From assembly GCA_010912705.1 (NCBI GenBank), contig POWB01000019.1:1-64000 (forward strand): a stretch of 64,000 nt of DNA, given 5' to 3'. Source of the stretch: Halochromatium sp. (GTDB lineage: Bacteria > Pseudomonadota > Gammaproteobacteria > Chromatiales > Chromatiaceae). Made by a program: the position numbers and the translations under genes. This document shows positions 7,930-15,333 of this stretch, in pieces. The notes beneath the pieces are model-generated. The model saw only the letters and a list, made by a program, of their open reading frames with translations, ran no database searches and was not told the origin of the DNA. Each line of letters opens with the position of its first letter. The first letter of the stretch is position 1.

Positions 7930-8634
7930 ATGCGCATACAACCAGAACTAGACAGAGCGAATATCGTTTTCGTCGGGGACTTCAACCCGAGGATTTTTCG
8001 TGTCGATTGGTTTGGAGCGCAAGGTTTGCTGCCGGACGAAGAAGTTGAGTCCGCTGAAATCGATATCCTGCATCCAGACCTCTCTCGCTTCTCTACGGAT
8101 TGGCTTGTTATTCAAGTTGAAAGACACAGGTTTCTCGCTGAAACATTTGCGCATCCGCAGGTTCGACTAGCAGACTTAGTTGTTCGGCTTTTCGGTGAAT
8201 TTTTGTCGCATACACCAGTCGGCCTTGTAGGCATCAATCGAATCCTGCACTTTGCTGTCCCAGACCTAGAGACGCTCGACCGAATCGGAGAACGACTTGC
8301 ACCCCAGAACGCATGGGGAGAGTGGTCAGATCAAATCAAGGGTACGCCTGAAAGACATGGCGGCATGCAGTCGATCACGATGCAACAAACGCTGCTTGAT
8401 GACCGAGAGAACGGATACATCAGAGCCAAGATAGAGCGTTCCACGAGTCTTAAATCGCCATTCGGCGTCCGCGCCGACATCAACGACCATTACGCGATCG
8501 ACGACCCATCCACAGCAACCGGTTGCGAGGAAGCAGTTTCCATCGTGAGCGACCGTTTTGAAGCCTCTCTGAAGCGCTCCGCCTGGATTATCGATCAAGT
8601 CATGGCACTCGCCCGGAGTAAGGCAAATGACTGA
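7930..8634 (+). CDS. Unrecognised protein, first gene of MBL-linked unit
   Basis: I do not recognise this 234-residue protein with confidence. It is soluble, without signal peptide or membrane segment. It opens with a beta-rich portion (NIVFVGDFNPRIF, then WLVIQVERHRFLAET near 59-73), which in overall flow recalls the loosely defined TIGR04255 type, and ends in a helical stretch (DRFEASLKRSAWIIDQVMAL). The coding region is visibly lower in GC than the flanking hydrolase, suggesting transfer. Its stop overlaps the start of the next gene (ATGACTGA at 8627-8634), so translation is probably coupled. Function unknown; context suggests an accessory, possibly defence-related module. Confidence 0.75.
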   Translation: MRIQPELDRANIVFVGDFNPRIFRVDWFGAQGLLPDEEVESAEIDILHPDLSRFSTDWLVIQVERHRFLAETFAHPQVRLADLVVRLFGEFLSHTPVGLVGINRILHFAVPDLETLDRIGERLAPQNAWGEWSDQIKGTPERHGGMQSITMQQTLLDDRENGYIRAKIERSTSLKSPFGVRADINDHYAIDDPSTATGCEEAVSIVSDRFEASLKRSAWIIDQVMALARSKAND

Positions 8635-9205
8635 CACGGCGTCACAGTCTATTGATGACAGCACAACATCGTCTAGTTCCTGTTCTGCGCCAACCAAAGA
8701 ATTGATCGAGCTTGCTATTGAGCGCCAACAGCGCAATGGATCTGATGCCGTTGAGGCTGACCTTGATCGAGAGTCTCGTCGTCAGACTACCGATTTCTCC
8801 GCCCTAAAGCAAAATTCGCAGGCGTCAGACCAAACGGTTCTGGTTTCCCCGCAAACGAAGTTGCGCCCAAGGTCCAGTTTTTTACCACTGCAAGAATGGG
8901 AAGGGCATGTCATCGACATCTCAGAGCGCGGATTCACAGCCCGACTGGTTGACATGACTCGCGAAGAACGCGTCGCATCAGAAGAAGCGGATTTCGATTT
9001 CGACGATGTCGCAGATCCCGATCGTAGCCTGCTGCGTGAAGGTGCCGTGTTCAGATGGACGATCGGTTACGAAACAGCGCCTGGTGGAAGCAAGAAACGC
9101 GTGTCCCAATTGGTCTTTCGCCGCCTTCCAAAGTGGACAAAAAAAGAAATCGCGCAAGCGGACCGCAACGCAGGCGATCTGCTAAGCGGCATCATCTGGG
9201 AATAG
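8627..9205 (+). CDS. Unrecognised protein, second gene of MBL-linked unit
   Basis: The 192-residue product has a Ser/Thr-rich, probably disordered N-terminus (residues 1-25) and a helix-prone acidic stretch. A compact C-terminal domain from about residue 78 follows, with the look of a small beta-barrel: WEGHVIDISERGFTARL, then an acidic linker DFDFDDVADPD, then GAVFRWTIGY and SQLVFRRLPKWTKKE. I cannot name the family. The barrel-like part could bind nucleic acid or a partner protein, but that is speculation. It overlaps the upstream gene by eight bases and ends ten bases before the MBL-fold gene, so the three almost certainly form one operon. Confidence 0.75.
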   Translation: MTDTASQSIDDSTTSSSSCSAPTKELIELAIERQQRNGSDAVEADLDRESRRQTTDFSALKQNSQASDQTVLVSPQTKLRPRSSFLPLQEWEGHVIDISERGFTARLVDMTREERVASEEADFDFDDVADPDRSLLREGAVFRWTIGYETAPGGSKKRVSQLVFRRLPKWTKKEIAQADRNAGDLLSGIIWE

Positions 9206-9215
9206 TCGAGAGCCT

Positions 9216-10334
9216 GTGTTTGGCTCCCCACCGAGCCCGGAGACGCTGGAACTAACGCTCTTTGGCCCCGGATACGGTGAAAGCCTGTTGGCGCACATTG
9301 GCTCAGGCCACTGGATACTTGTAGACTCGTGCATTGACTCAAAGTCCGGCCGACCTGCGGCCTTGGCATACCTAGATCAGCTGGGTTTAGACCCAGCCGA
9401 TGTTGTCGATATGATCGTCGCCTCGCATTGGCATGACGACCATGTCCGGGGGCTATCGACGATCCTCGAGGCATGCCCGAGGGCTTGCTTTTGCCTTTCC
9501 TCCGCGCTCACAGAGCGAGAATTCGCGGCAATGGTCTCGCGTTTCGACTTACGCAACCAGTTAGCCGGCGGAAGTGGAGTCAGCGAGTTGAATAGAGTCT
9601 ACTCGCTCCTCCAAGGCCGCGTCGCGAAGCGCGCGATTGCCGATCGACGCCTACTCACTTTGTCAGGTGGCGATCTCGCTCATGCAGGCCCTGTGGAACT
9701 CTGGGCTCTTTCTCCTTCTGACAGACAAGTCGAAAAGTTTCTGTTCGGACTGGCATCGATGATGCCAAATGTGGGCGAAACGAAGTACCGGGCGAGCGTC
9801 CGCAATCGCAATGATCTCTGCGTCGCGCTCTGGCTATCCGTCGGTGACAACCATATCCTGCTGGGTAGTGACCTAGAGCATGCGTGTGATGCTGATATAG
9901 GCTGGAAAGCCGTCTTGTCGTCAACTGCAAAGCCCCAGCAGCGAGCCAGCGTCTTCAAGGTTCCTCATCATGGATCGGTCACCGGACATTGCCCGGATGT
10001 TTGGGACGTCATGGTTACTGAAGAGTCGATGGCTCTAGTGACCCCATTTAGGAAGGGCCGAACGTCTTTGCCTGGTCGCGACGATACCGCTCGGATTCTC
10101 AGCTACACGGCGAATGCCTATATCACTGCGGCAGCACAAGCGAATACGCCTCGACACCGCCCACCCGCCGTTGAAAAGACCCTCCGGGAGATGGGCATGA
10201 AGTTGCGCCCTGCGTTGCCTGATACCGGGGCATTGAGGCTGCGCAAGAACCTCATCGATCACTGTAGCGAGTGGCAGATCGAGATGTTTCTCGGCGCCCA
10301 GCACCTTTCCGAATATCAAGATGGTACCGGATGA
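9216..10334 (+). CDS. MBL-fold metallo-hydrolase, third gene of the unit
   Basis: The 372-residue product has the metallo-beta-lactamase signature HxHxDH as HWHDDH at 71-76 (SHWHDDHVRG), a later aspartate in LLGSDLEHA, and KVPHHGS supplying a late histidine pair. This order resembles the ComEC-type and related MBL proteins that act on nucleic acids or nucleotides. No transmembrane ComEC part is present, so it is a soluble stand-alone hydrolase with a long C-terminal extension after about residue 300. The start is GTG at 9216. Several such MBL proteins occur in bacterial defence modules, and this one lies beside a type I restriction locus, but a defence role here is inference. Confidence 0.85.
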   Translation: MFGSPPSPETLELTLFGPGYGESLLAHIGSGHWILVDSCIDSKSGRPAALAYLDQLGLDPADVVDMIVASHWHDDHVRGLSTILEACPRACFCLSSALTEREFAAMVSRFDLRNQLAGGSGVSELNRVYSLLQGRVAKRAIADRRLLTLSGGDLAHAGPVELWALSPSDRQVEKFLFGLASMMPNVGETKYRASVRNRNDLCVALWLSVGDNHILLGSDLEHACDADIGWKAVLSSTAKPQQRASVFKVPHHGSVTGHCPDVWDVMVTEESMALVTPFRKGRTSLPGRDDTARILSYTANAYITAAAQANTPRHRPPAVEKTLREMGMKLRPALPDTGALRLRKNLIDHCSEWQIEMFLGAQHLSEYQDGTG

Positions 10335-10377
10335 TTGCTTCGCGCAACCTGCCATTAGGCTGTTAGGACAATCATGC

Positions 10378-11157
10378 CTATCCCACCCCGAGAATCCATC
10401 CTTCTATCTCGGCTTTGGTGCGGTCAGGAGGGGTCAGAGAGGGCGCGAGGAATCCCGCGAGGCGATCGTCGAGATCGGCTTGGCGCAGCCAGGCGGCGAC
10501 GGCATAGGCGTCGTGCTGATCCGGAGTGCGGCCCTCGGTGGGAAAGTCATGCTTCCAGAGGGCTGGGTAGACCTCGGCCACCGCCGAGTGACCTGCCGGG
10601 ATCTCCCAACCGTCGAAGGGCCAGCAGTGCAGTCGATCGCCGAGCTGCCGACGCAGAGACAGCAGCCAAGGCAAGCCAGCGTGCGTGGACTTGGCGACCT
10701 GCCCCTGGACGTCGAAGTGGAAGACCGACTTGGCCGTGCCGGCGCGCACCTCCGTCAGCCGTCGCCAACGGGGATTGCCGGTACGCAGCGCTCCTTGGCC
10801 GACGTCGCCGTAGCGGACGAAGTCGACATAGATGTCCTGATCGGTTGGCCAATGCCGTTGGAAGTCTTCGAGGAAGGTCGGCCAGTTGAGCGGCAGCTGG
10901 TGGGCCTCGAAATAGGCTAAGGGAAAGGAGAAGGCGTGATCGATGCCGACCAGTGTGGGTCGGTCTTCTGCCAGTCGCTCTGCCAGGTACTGCGCGAGGC
11001 CGCGGCGCGTCCAATACTTGCGCGGGCTCGGCGGCGGTGGAATCTCGATGGGTGGCTCCGTGCGCGTCGCTGCGTAGAAACGCAAGCCCTTGAGGCTGCT
11101 GGAGGGGGTCTGCGCGCCGGAATAGTCGATGCCGAGGTAGCGTTCAAATTGCGACAT
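10378..11157 (-). CDS. DUF429-like protein (predicted RNase H-fold)
   Basis: The 259-residue protein opens with LGIDYSGAQ (residues 8-16), has a second acidic block VGIDHAFSFP near 72-81, and ends with the acidic HDAYAVAAWLR near 220. This spacing of aspartates fits DUF429-type predicted nucleases with an RNase H-like fold. Its ATG at 11157 lies six bases after the hsdS stop, so it is read as the last gene of the leftward restriction-modification transcript. Function is not established; a nuclease role in the island is plausible because an acidic residue sits on each expected strand. Confidence 0.6.
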   Translation of the reverse strand: MSQFERYLGIDYSGAQTPSSSLKGLRFYAATRTEPPIEIPPPPSPRKYWTRRGLAQYLAERLAEDRPTLVGIDHAFSFPLAYFEAHQLPLNWPTFLEDFQRHWPTDQDIYVDFVRYGDVGQGALRTGNPRWRRLTEVRAGTAKSVFHFDVQGQVAKSTHAGLPWLLSLRRQLGDRLHCWPFDGWEIPAGHSAVAEVYPALWKHDFPTEGRTPDQHDAYAVAAWLRQADLDDRLAGFLAPSLTPPDRTKAEIEGWILGVG

Positions 11158-11163
11158 GGGCGG

Positions 11164-12822
11164 TCAGGCGGCGGTGAGTTCGGCGACGAGGGCGGAGAGA
11201 AGATTCGCGGCGCTGGTGCGGGAGGCGTCGAGTTGAGCCTCCAACTGGTCGACCAAGGCCATTAGCTGGTCCACTTTGGCGACGATGCGGCGTTGTTCGG
11301 TGAGGGGTGCGAGGGGGGCTGCAAAGTTGCGGAGAGCGCCCAGCGGAATCGTGGGCTGGGCAGTTCCAGTCGTGCTCGCCGTTGCTTGCTCGTAGGCGAG
11401 CGGTGAGCGCAGTATGGCCATCAAGAAGCCGACGTCGATGTTCTTGGGCAGTTTTAGAATGGCGATATGCCGCTGAACACAGAATTGCCGATCGGTTTCA
11501 ACTAGGGCAGGACGACCGTAGGTTGCACCGACCACGGTATAGAGAATGTCACCACGAATTGGACGCCTGAACTCTGCCAATCCTTGGTAGTAGGATTCAG
11601 GAACGAAGCGGCTTCCTTCAAACTCAAGTTTGCCAGTCGTGATGTTTCCTATGGTCAGAAAGGCAACTCCATAATCTGATTTTGGCGGCGGCAGGTGATC
11701 GCCGTCGGTGACTGCATTGACCATCGAACCTAGTCGGCACCACCTCCAAGACGCAGGAATCCCGAAAGGGACCGAAGAATGATCAACGGACTCCCCAGTG
11801 ATTGAGCGGAATTTGTATGCGTCAGCGAACTGAAGTCGTTCACGCTCCAGCTTTGAAAAGAGCTTCTCCGCCGGTTCATCGTTGGGATCTTGGGGTACGA
11901 GTTTGCCTTGGACGGCAAGGGTGAGGATGGACTTTCGTAGGTCTGAAGGTTGAATGCTGAAGGATGAATGGAAGAGGAAATCAAGGTTGGCCGGAGTCGG
12001 CGCGTCGGCAAAGCGGGCCAGCGACGCGCGGGCGAGCGCGGCGTGCTGCTTATCCCGCTCCTGCTGCTGCGCCTCCAGCCGATCACATAACGCCATCAAC
12101 TCATCCACCTTCGCCACGATCCGCTTCTGCTCAGCGAGGGGTGGGAGGGGGAATGGTGCGCTGCGGGCGTCAGCTGTGCTAAGCCGCGGTAAATTCATGC
12201 CGTAGCTCTTGGAATTCGCGTAAGCGATGAACTCTGGTCGTTTCAGAGCTTGGCAGAGATATGCGGGATCAATGAAACCGAAGGCCCGAATCGGGATGAT
12301 CTCAGTCGTGCAGTAGCCAGGCGCATCGGCGACGATGACCTTGTTCAGATACGGTCGTAGTTTTCCATAGAGTACATCACCAGCGGCAAAAGGCGTCTTA
12401 GTACTCTTTGACGGGCTTTCACGAAATGATTTTCGCTGGAGTAAACGCGAAGTGTTTTTCTCTATGTCTTCGAGATCGAGTAACCAAGCATCCTCTGGGA
12501 TTTCGGCAGATTCGGTCTTTTCGGGTGAACCGTAACCGACTACATTGCCGAGGCGTACCCATTCCCAACTCCATGGAATTTGAGGAAGATCCTGTCGATC
12601 CAAAGGCTTGATCGGTGAGCCACGGAATTCCTTTCGGCTGCGCAGTTCTTCAATGTGCTTGGCTATCCGCCCGACCAACGCAGACGCTGACTCCTCATCA
12701 CTGTTCTGTTCGACAAGTTTGCCGTGCGTGGCGAGTTGTAGGATTAGCTCCCGTGTCTTCGCCACCGCACCAGGCGCATCAGCAAACAGGTCAAACTTCT
12801 CGAAAAGCGTTTCCAACTTCAT
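11164..12822 (-). CDS. hsdS: Type I restriction-modification specificity subunit
   Basis: HsdS chooses the split DNA sequence that the HsdM methylase modifies. The 552-residue product has the expected two target-recognition domains, each followed by a conserved helical spacer. The spacers are IVAKVDELMALCDRLEAQ near residues 232-249 and RIVAKVDQLMALVDQLEAQ near 510-528. A helical N-terminal segment (MKLETLFEKFDLFADAPG) completes the pseudo-symmetric layout. No break is visible, in contrast to hsdR and hsdM upstream in the same locus. GC in the second recognition domain (11.4-11.9 kb) looks lower than in the spacers, as is common where these domains are exchanged by recombination. The recognised sequence cannot be predicted. 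Confidence 0.92.
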   Translation of the reverse strand: MKLETLFEKFDLFADAPGAVAKTRELILQLATHGKLVEQNSDEESASALVGRIAKHIEELRSRKEFRGSPIKPLDRQDLPQIPWSWEWVRLGNVVGYGSPEKTESAEIPEDAWLLDLEDIEKNTSRLLQRKSFRESPSKSTKTPFAAGDVLYGKLRPYLNKVIVADAPGYCTTEIIPIRAFGFIDPAYLCQALKRPEFIAYANSKSYGMNLPRLSTADARSAPFPLPPLAEQKRIVAKVDELMALCDRLEAQQQERDKQHAALARASLARFADAPTPANLDFLFHSSFSIQPSDLRKSILTLAVQGKLVPQDPNDEPAEKLFSKLERERLQFADAYKFRSITGESVDHSSVPFGIPASWRWCRLGSMVNAVTDGDHLPPPKSDYGVAFLTIGNITTGKLEFEGSRFVPESYYQGLAEFRRPIRGDILYTVVGATYGRPALVETDRQFCVQRHIAILKLPKNIDVGFLMAILRSPLAYEQATASTTGTAQPTIPLGALRNFAAPLAPLTEQRRIVAKVDQLMALVDQLEAQLDASRTSAANLLSALVAELTAA

Positions 12823-12833
12823 GAGGAACTGTT

Positions 12834-12912
12834 TCCCGCAGAGGCGCAGAGGCGCTGAGTTTTTTCTTCTTTTACTTTCATCTCTCTGCGTCTCCGTCTC
12901 TCAGCGGGATTT
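12834..12912. repeat. GC-rich inverted repeat, unit CCGC(A/T)GAGGCGCAGAGGCG, left pair
   Basis: CCCGCAGAGGCGCAGAGGCG (from 12836) is inverted against CTCTGCGTCTCCGTCTCTCAGCGGGA (12886 to 12911), with an AT-rich loop between. The right arm lies inside the 3' end of the GxxExxY gene and encodes its last residues. This is the CTCTGCG-type repeat I know from cyanobacteria and other bacteria as a companion of GxxExxY genes. Confidence 0.7.
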
Positions 12913-13294
12913 CCTCTTCCAGCCGATTTACACAGCGGGTGATGCCGTTCTTGAGCACAACTTCACCAAAGTTGAGCAGGTAGCCGAGCTTGAGGTCGGT
13001 GAGGCGGAGATAGATCTGCACCTGCTTCTTGTGCGCCGGTGTCACCCGTTCGACCGACTTCAGCTCCAGCAACACCTTGCCCGCCACAATGAGGTCGGCG
13101 CGGAACCCCTCTTCAAAGCGGAGTCCCTTGTAAACGATCGGCACGGGCACCTGGCGTTCGACGGTCAGCCCGCGCAATGCAAGTTCCTTGGCCAGGACAA
13201 CCTCATACACGGACTCCAGCAATCCGGGGCCGAGTTCGCGGTGAACCTGAATGGCGGCGGCGAGGATGAGGGTGCCGATTTCGTTTTCGGTCAT
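12878..13294 (-). CDS. GxxExxY family protein (PDDEXK_3-like nuclease fold)
   Basis: The 138-residue protein shows the family motif GLLESVY (GxxExxY) near residues 24-30 after HRELGP, and the PDDEXK-like core: FRADLIV with its aspartate, then VLLELKSVE with the E-x-K pair near 77-79. TPAHKKQVQIYLRLTDLKLGYLLNFG is the usual C-terminal block. The family is predicted to be a nuclease of the PDDEXK_3 group with no firm biological role. It is enclosed on both sides by GC-rich inverted repeats that are typical companions of this family, and its C-terminus is encoded by one repeat arm. The unit looks like an insertion between hsdS and hsdM. Confidence 0.85.
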   Translation of the reverse strand: MTENEIGTLILAAAIQVHRELGPGLLESVYEVVLAKELALRGLTVERQVPVPIVYKGLRFEEGFRADLIVAGKVLLELKSVERVTPAHKKQVQIYLRLTDLKLGYLLNFGEVVLKNGITRCVNRLEEEIPLRDGDAER

Positions 13295-13305
13295 CAGTCA
13301 ATTTT

Positions 13306-13395
13306 CCCGCTGAGGCGCAGAGGCGCAGAGGCGCGGAGGCGCAGAGAGCATTTTGATTGTTTTCAATTCTCAGCGCCTCTGCGCCTCAGCGGGAG
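13306..13395. repeat. GC-rich inverted repeat, right pair
   Basis: TCCCGCTGAGGCGCAGAGGCG (starting near 13306) is followed by two more tandem units with variants. It is inverted against GCGCCTCTGCGCCTCAGCGGGA (13373-13394) across an AT-rich loop of about 25 bases. The arms pair over about 20 bases. The right arm supplies the stop codon of the adjacent DUF1016-like gene. Confidence 0.85.
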
Positions 13396-13883
13396 TTGGT
13401 TTGGGTGAGCGCGTGGTGGAGTTCCTGTTTCAGCTTGACGCGAGTCTCGGCGATCTGGGCCAGCAGCCGTTCGTACTCCGGCAACTCCCGAATTGAGGAT
13501 GGTAGGAGATGAGCCAGTGGGAGCATGGCGGTGAACCCGGAGGCTTCGAGGGATTTGGGAGTCACTGACTGCCAAATCTGGGGATAAACTTGGTAGAGCT
13601 GCCGGTAGCGGCGAAGCTCACGGGGGGTGACCCGAGGCAATCTGTGAGCGGCAAGGCGTTGGGAGAGGGCATCCATGAGGCTTTCTCCATAAGCCGCGCG
13701 ATCTGCGCCGTTCTGCTCAAACTCGACGATGCGGTGTCCGATGAACCAGTTCCGCAGCGTGAGACCGACGTTGACGGCCTTGGTGGCGAAGTCATGGGCT
13801 TGCTGGTGGATCTGGACAATCGTCACCACCAGGGATTCGAAGTCGCTCCCTTCGGCGGGTTTTGGTGTTCCCTGCGTTTTCAT
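13386..13883 (-). pseudogene. Truncated DUF1016 (YhcG-like) N-terminal domain with HsdM-like tail
   Basis: Residues 10 to about 130 match the DUF1016 N-terminal domain (QIHQQAHDFATKAVNVGLTLRNWFIGHRIVEFEQ, then RYRQLYQVYPQIWQSV). Full-length YhcG-like proteins are about 340-380 residues and end in a PDDEXK nuclease domain, which is missing here. Instead, the last 35 residues (ELPEYERLLAQIAETR...) closely copy the tail expected of HsdM, which is also encoded about 500 bases upstream in the same locus. The DNA of the two tails is clearly related. The stop codon is supplied by the GC-rich repeat. It may be a recombinant remnant or a real small protein that interacts through the HsdM-like coiled tail. 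Confidence 0.65.
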
Positions 13884-13887
13884 CGGT

Positions 13888-15330
13888 TCAATGCCTCCAT
13901 GAGCTGGGTTTTGAGAGCGTTCCGCGTCTCGGCGATCTGGGCCAACAGCCGTTCATATTCGGGCAACAGATGCTCCAGGTCACCAGGGCCGTCATCAGCC
14001 TGGTGCGGGTTCTTGAGGTCGAGGTTGAAGCCACCGGCCTTGATCTGGTGGAGACACGCCAGGCCCGCTCGTTCTCAACGCGGGCGGCGAAGCCGTCCTG
14101 TTCCGATCCCCACCAGGCGCGCTCGGCCGCGAACTCTTCGATGCGGATCGGTTTGCCCTTGTTGTAGCTCTTGGCGCCCGGCGGATAGGGATGCTCGTAG
14201 TACCAGACCTGGGTGGTGGGCGCGCCCTTGGTAAAGAACAGCAGGTTGGTGCGGATGCTGGTGTAGGGATTGAAGACGCCGTTGGGCAGGCGAACGATGC
14301 TGTGCAGGTTGCAGTCGGTCAGCAGCGCTTCCTTGATGCGGGTCTTGACGCCCTCGCCGAACAGGGTGCCGTCGGGCAGCACCAGTCCGGCGCGGCCACC
14401 GGGCTTGAGGAGCTTCATCAGCAGCACGAGGAAGAGATCGGCGGTCTCGCGGGTGCGGAACTCAGCCGGAAAGTTGGCCTCGATGCCGTCCTCCTCCATG
14501 CCGCCGAAGGGTGGATTGGTGACGATGACATCGACCCGCTCCTTTGGACTCCAATCGCGCAAGGGACGGGCAAGCGTATTGTCGTGGCGGACGTTGGACG
14601 GCACCTCGATGCCGTGCAGAAGCATATTGGTCATGCAGAGCAGATGCGGCAGGTGCTTCTTCTCGATGCCGGCGAAGCTGTCCTGGATGGCGCGCTCGTC
14701 GGCCTCGGTCTTGGCCTGTTTGCGCAGGTGTTCGATGGCGCAGGTCAGAAAGCCGCCGGTGCCGCAAGCCGGGTCGAGGAGGGTCTCGCCGAGTTGGGGA
14801 TTGACCTGCTCAACGATGAATTGGGTGACGGCGCGCGGGGTGTAGAACTCGCCAGCGTTGCCCGCAGATTGCAGGTCCTTCAGCAGCTTCTCGTAGATGT
14901 CGCCGAACAGGTGGCGGTCATCGGAGGCGTTGAAGTCGATGCCGTTGATCTTGTTGATCACCTGCCGCATCAGGGTGCCGTTCTTCATGTAGTTGTTGGC
15001 ATCCTCGAAGCTCATGCGGATGAGCCCGCTGATCCGCCCGCCACCGGTCAGGGTCTTGAGCCTCGGCAGCAGCTCATTGTTGACGAAGTCGAGCAGGGCA
15101 TCGCCGGTGATGCCCTCGTCGTCCGCCGCCCAATTGGACCAGCGTAGCCGCTCGGGCAGTGGCGAGCGGTAGTCGTCGCGCAGCAACTCCAGCTCCTGCT
15201 CGCGGTCGTCGAAGATCTTGAGGAAGAACAGCCAGCCGAGTTGTTCGAGCCGCTGCGCATCGCCGTAGGTGCCGGCGTCCTTGCGCATGATGTCCTGGAT
15301 GGTCTTGACGAGATTGGAGACGTTCGGCAT
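13888..15330 (-). CDS. hsdM: Type I restriction-modification methyltransferase, frameshifted tail
   Basis: HsdM transfers a methyl group from S-adenosylmethionine to adenine in the HsdS-chosen sequence. The helical N-terminal domain spans about residues 1-150, SAM motif I DPACGTGGF is at 186-194, and the catalytic NPPF is at 272-275. All are intact. Near 14045-14060 the frame slips: the product reads AWRVSTRSRPVAS..., whereas another frame gives QIKAGGFNLDLKNP and continues to LPEYERLLAQIAETRNALKTQL, ending in TGA at 13882 that overlaps the next gene's ATG. A single-base deletion (or sequencing error) therefore replaces the last ~55 residues with nonsense. The catalytic core remains, so partial activity is possible. 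It starts four bases after the hsdR stop. Confidence 0.88.
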   Translation of the reverse strand: MPNVSNLVKTIQDIMRKDAGTYGDAQRLEQLGWLFFLKIFDDREQELELLRDDYRSPLPERLRWSNWAADDEGITGDALLDFVNNELLPRLKTLTGGGRISGLIRMSFEDANNYMKNGTLMRQVINKINGIDFNASDDRHLFGDIYEKLLKDLQSAGNAGEFYTPRAVTQFIVEQVNPQLGETLLDPACGTGGFLTCAIEHLRKQAKTEADERAIQDSFAGIEKKHLPHLLCMTNMLLHGIEVPSNVRHDNTLARPLRDWSPKERVDVIVTNPPFGGMEEDGIEANFPAEFRTRETADLFLVLLMKLLKPGGRAGLVLPDGTLFGEGVKTRIKEALLTDCNLHSIVRLPNGVFNPYTSIRTNLLFFTKGAPTTQVWYYEHPYPPGAKSYNKGKPIRIEEFAAERAWWGSEQDGFAARVENERAWRVSTRSRPVASTSTSRTRTRLMTALVTWSICCPNMNGCWPRSPRRGTLSKPSSWRH

Positions 15331-15333
15331 CGG

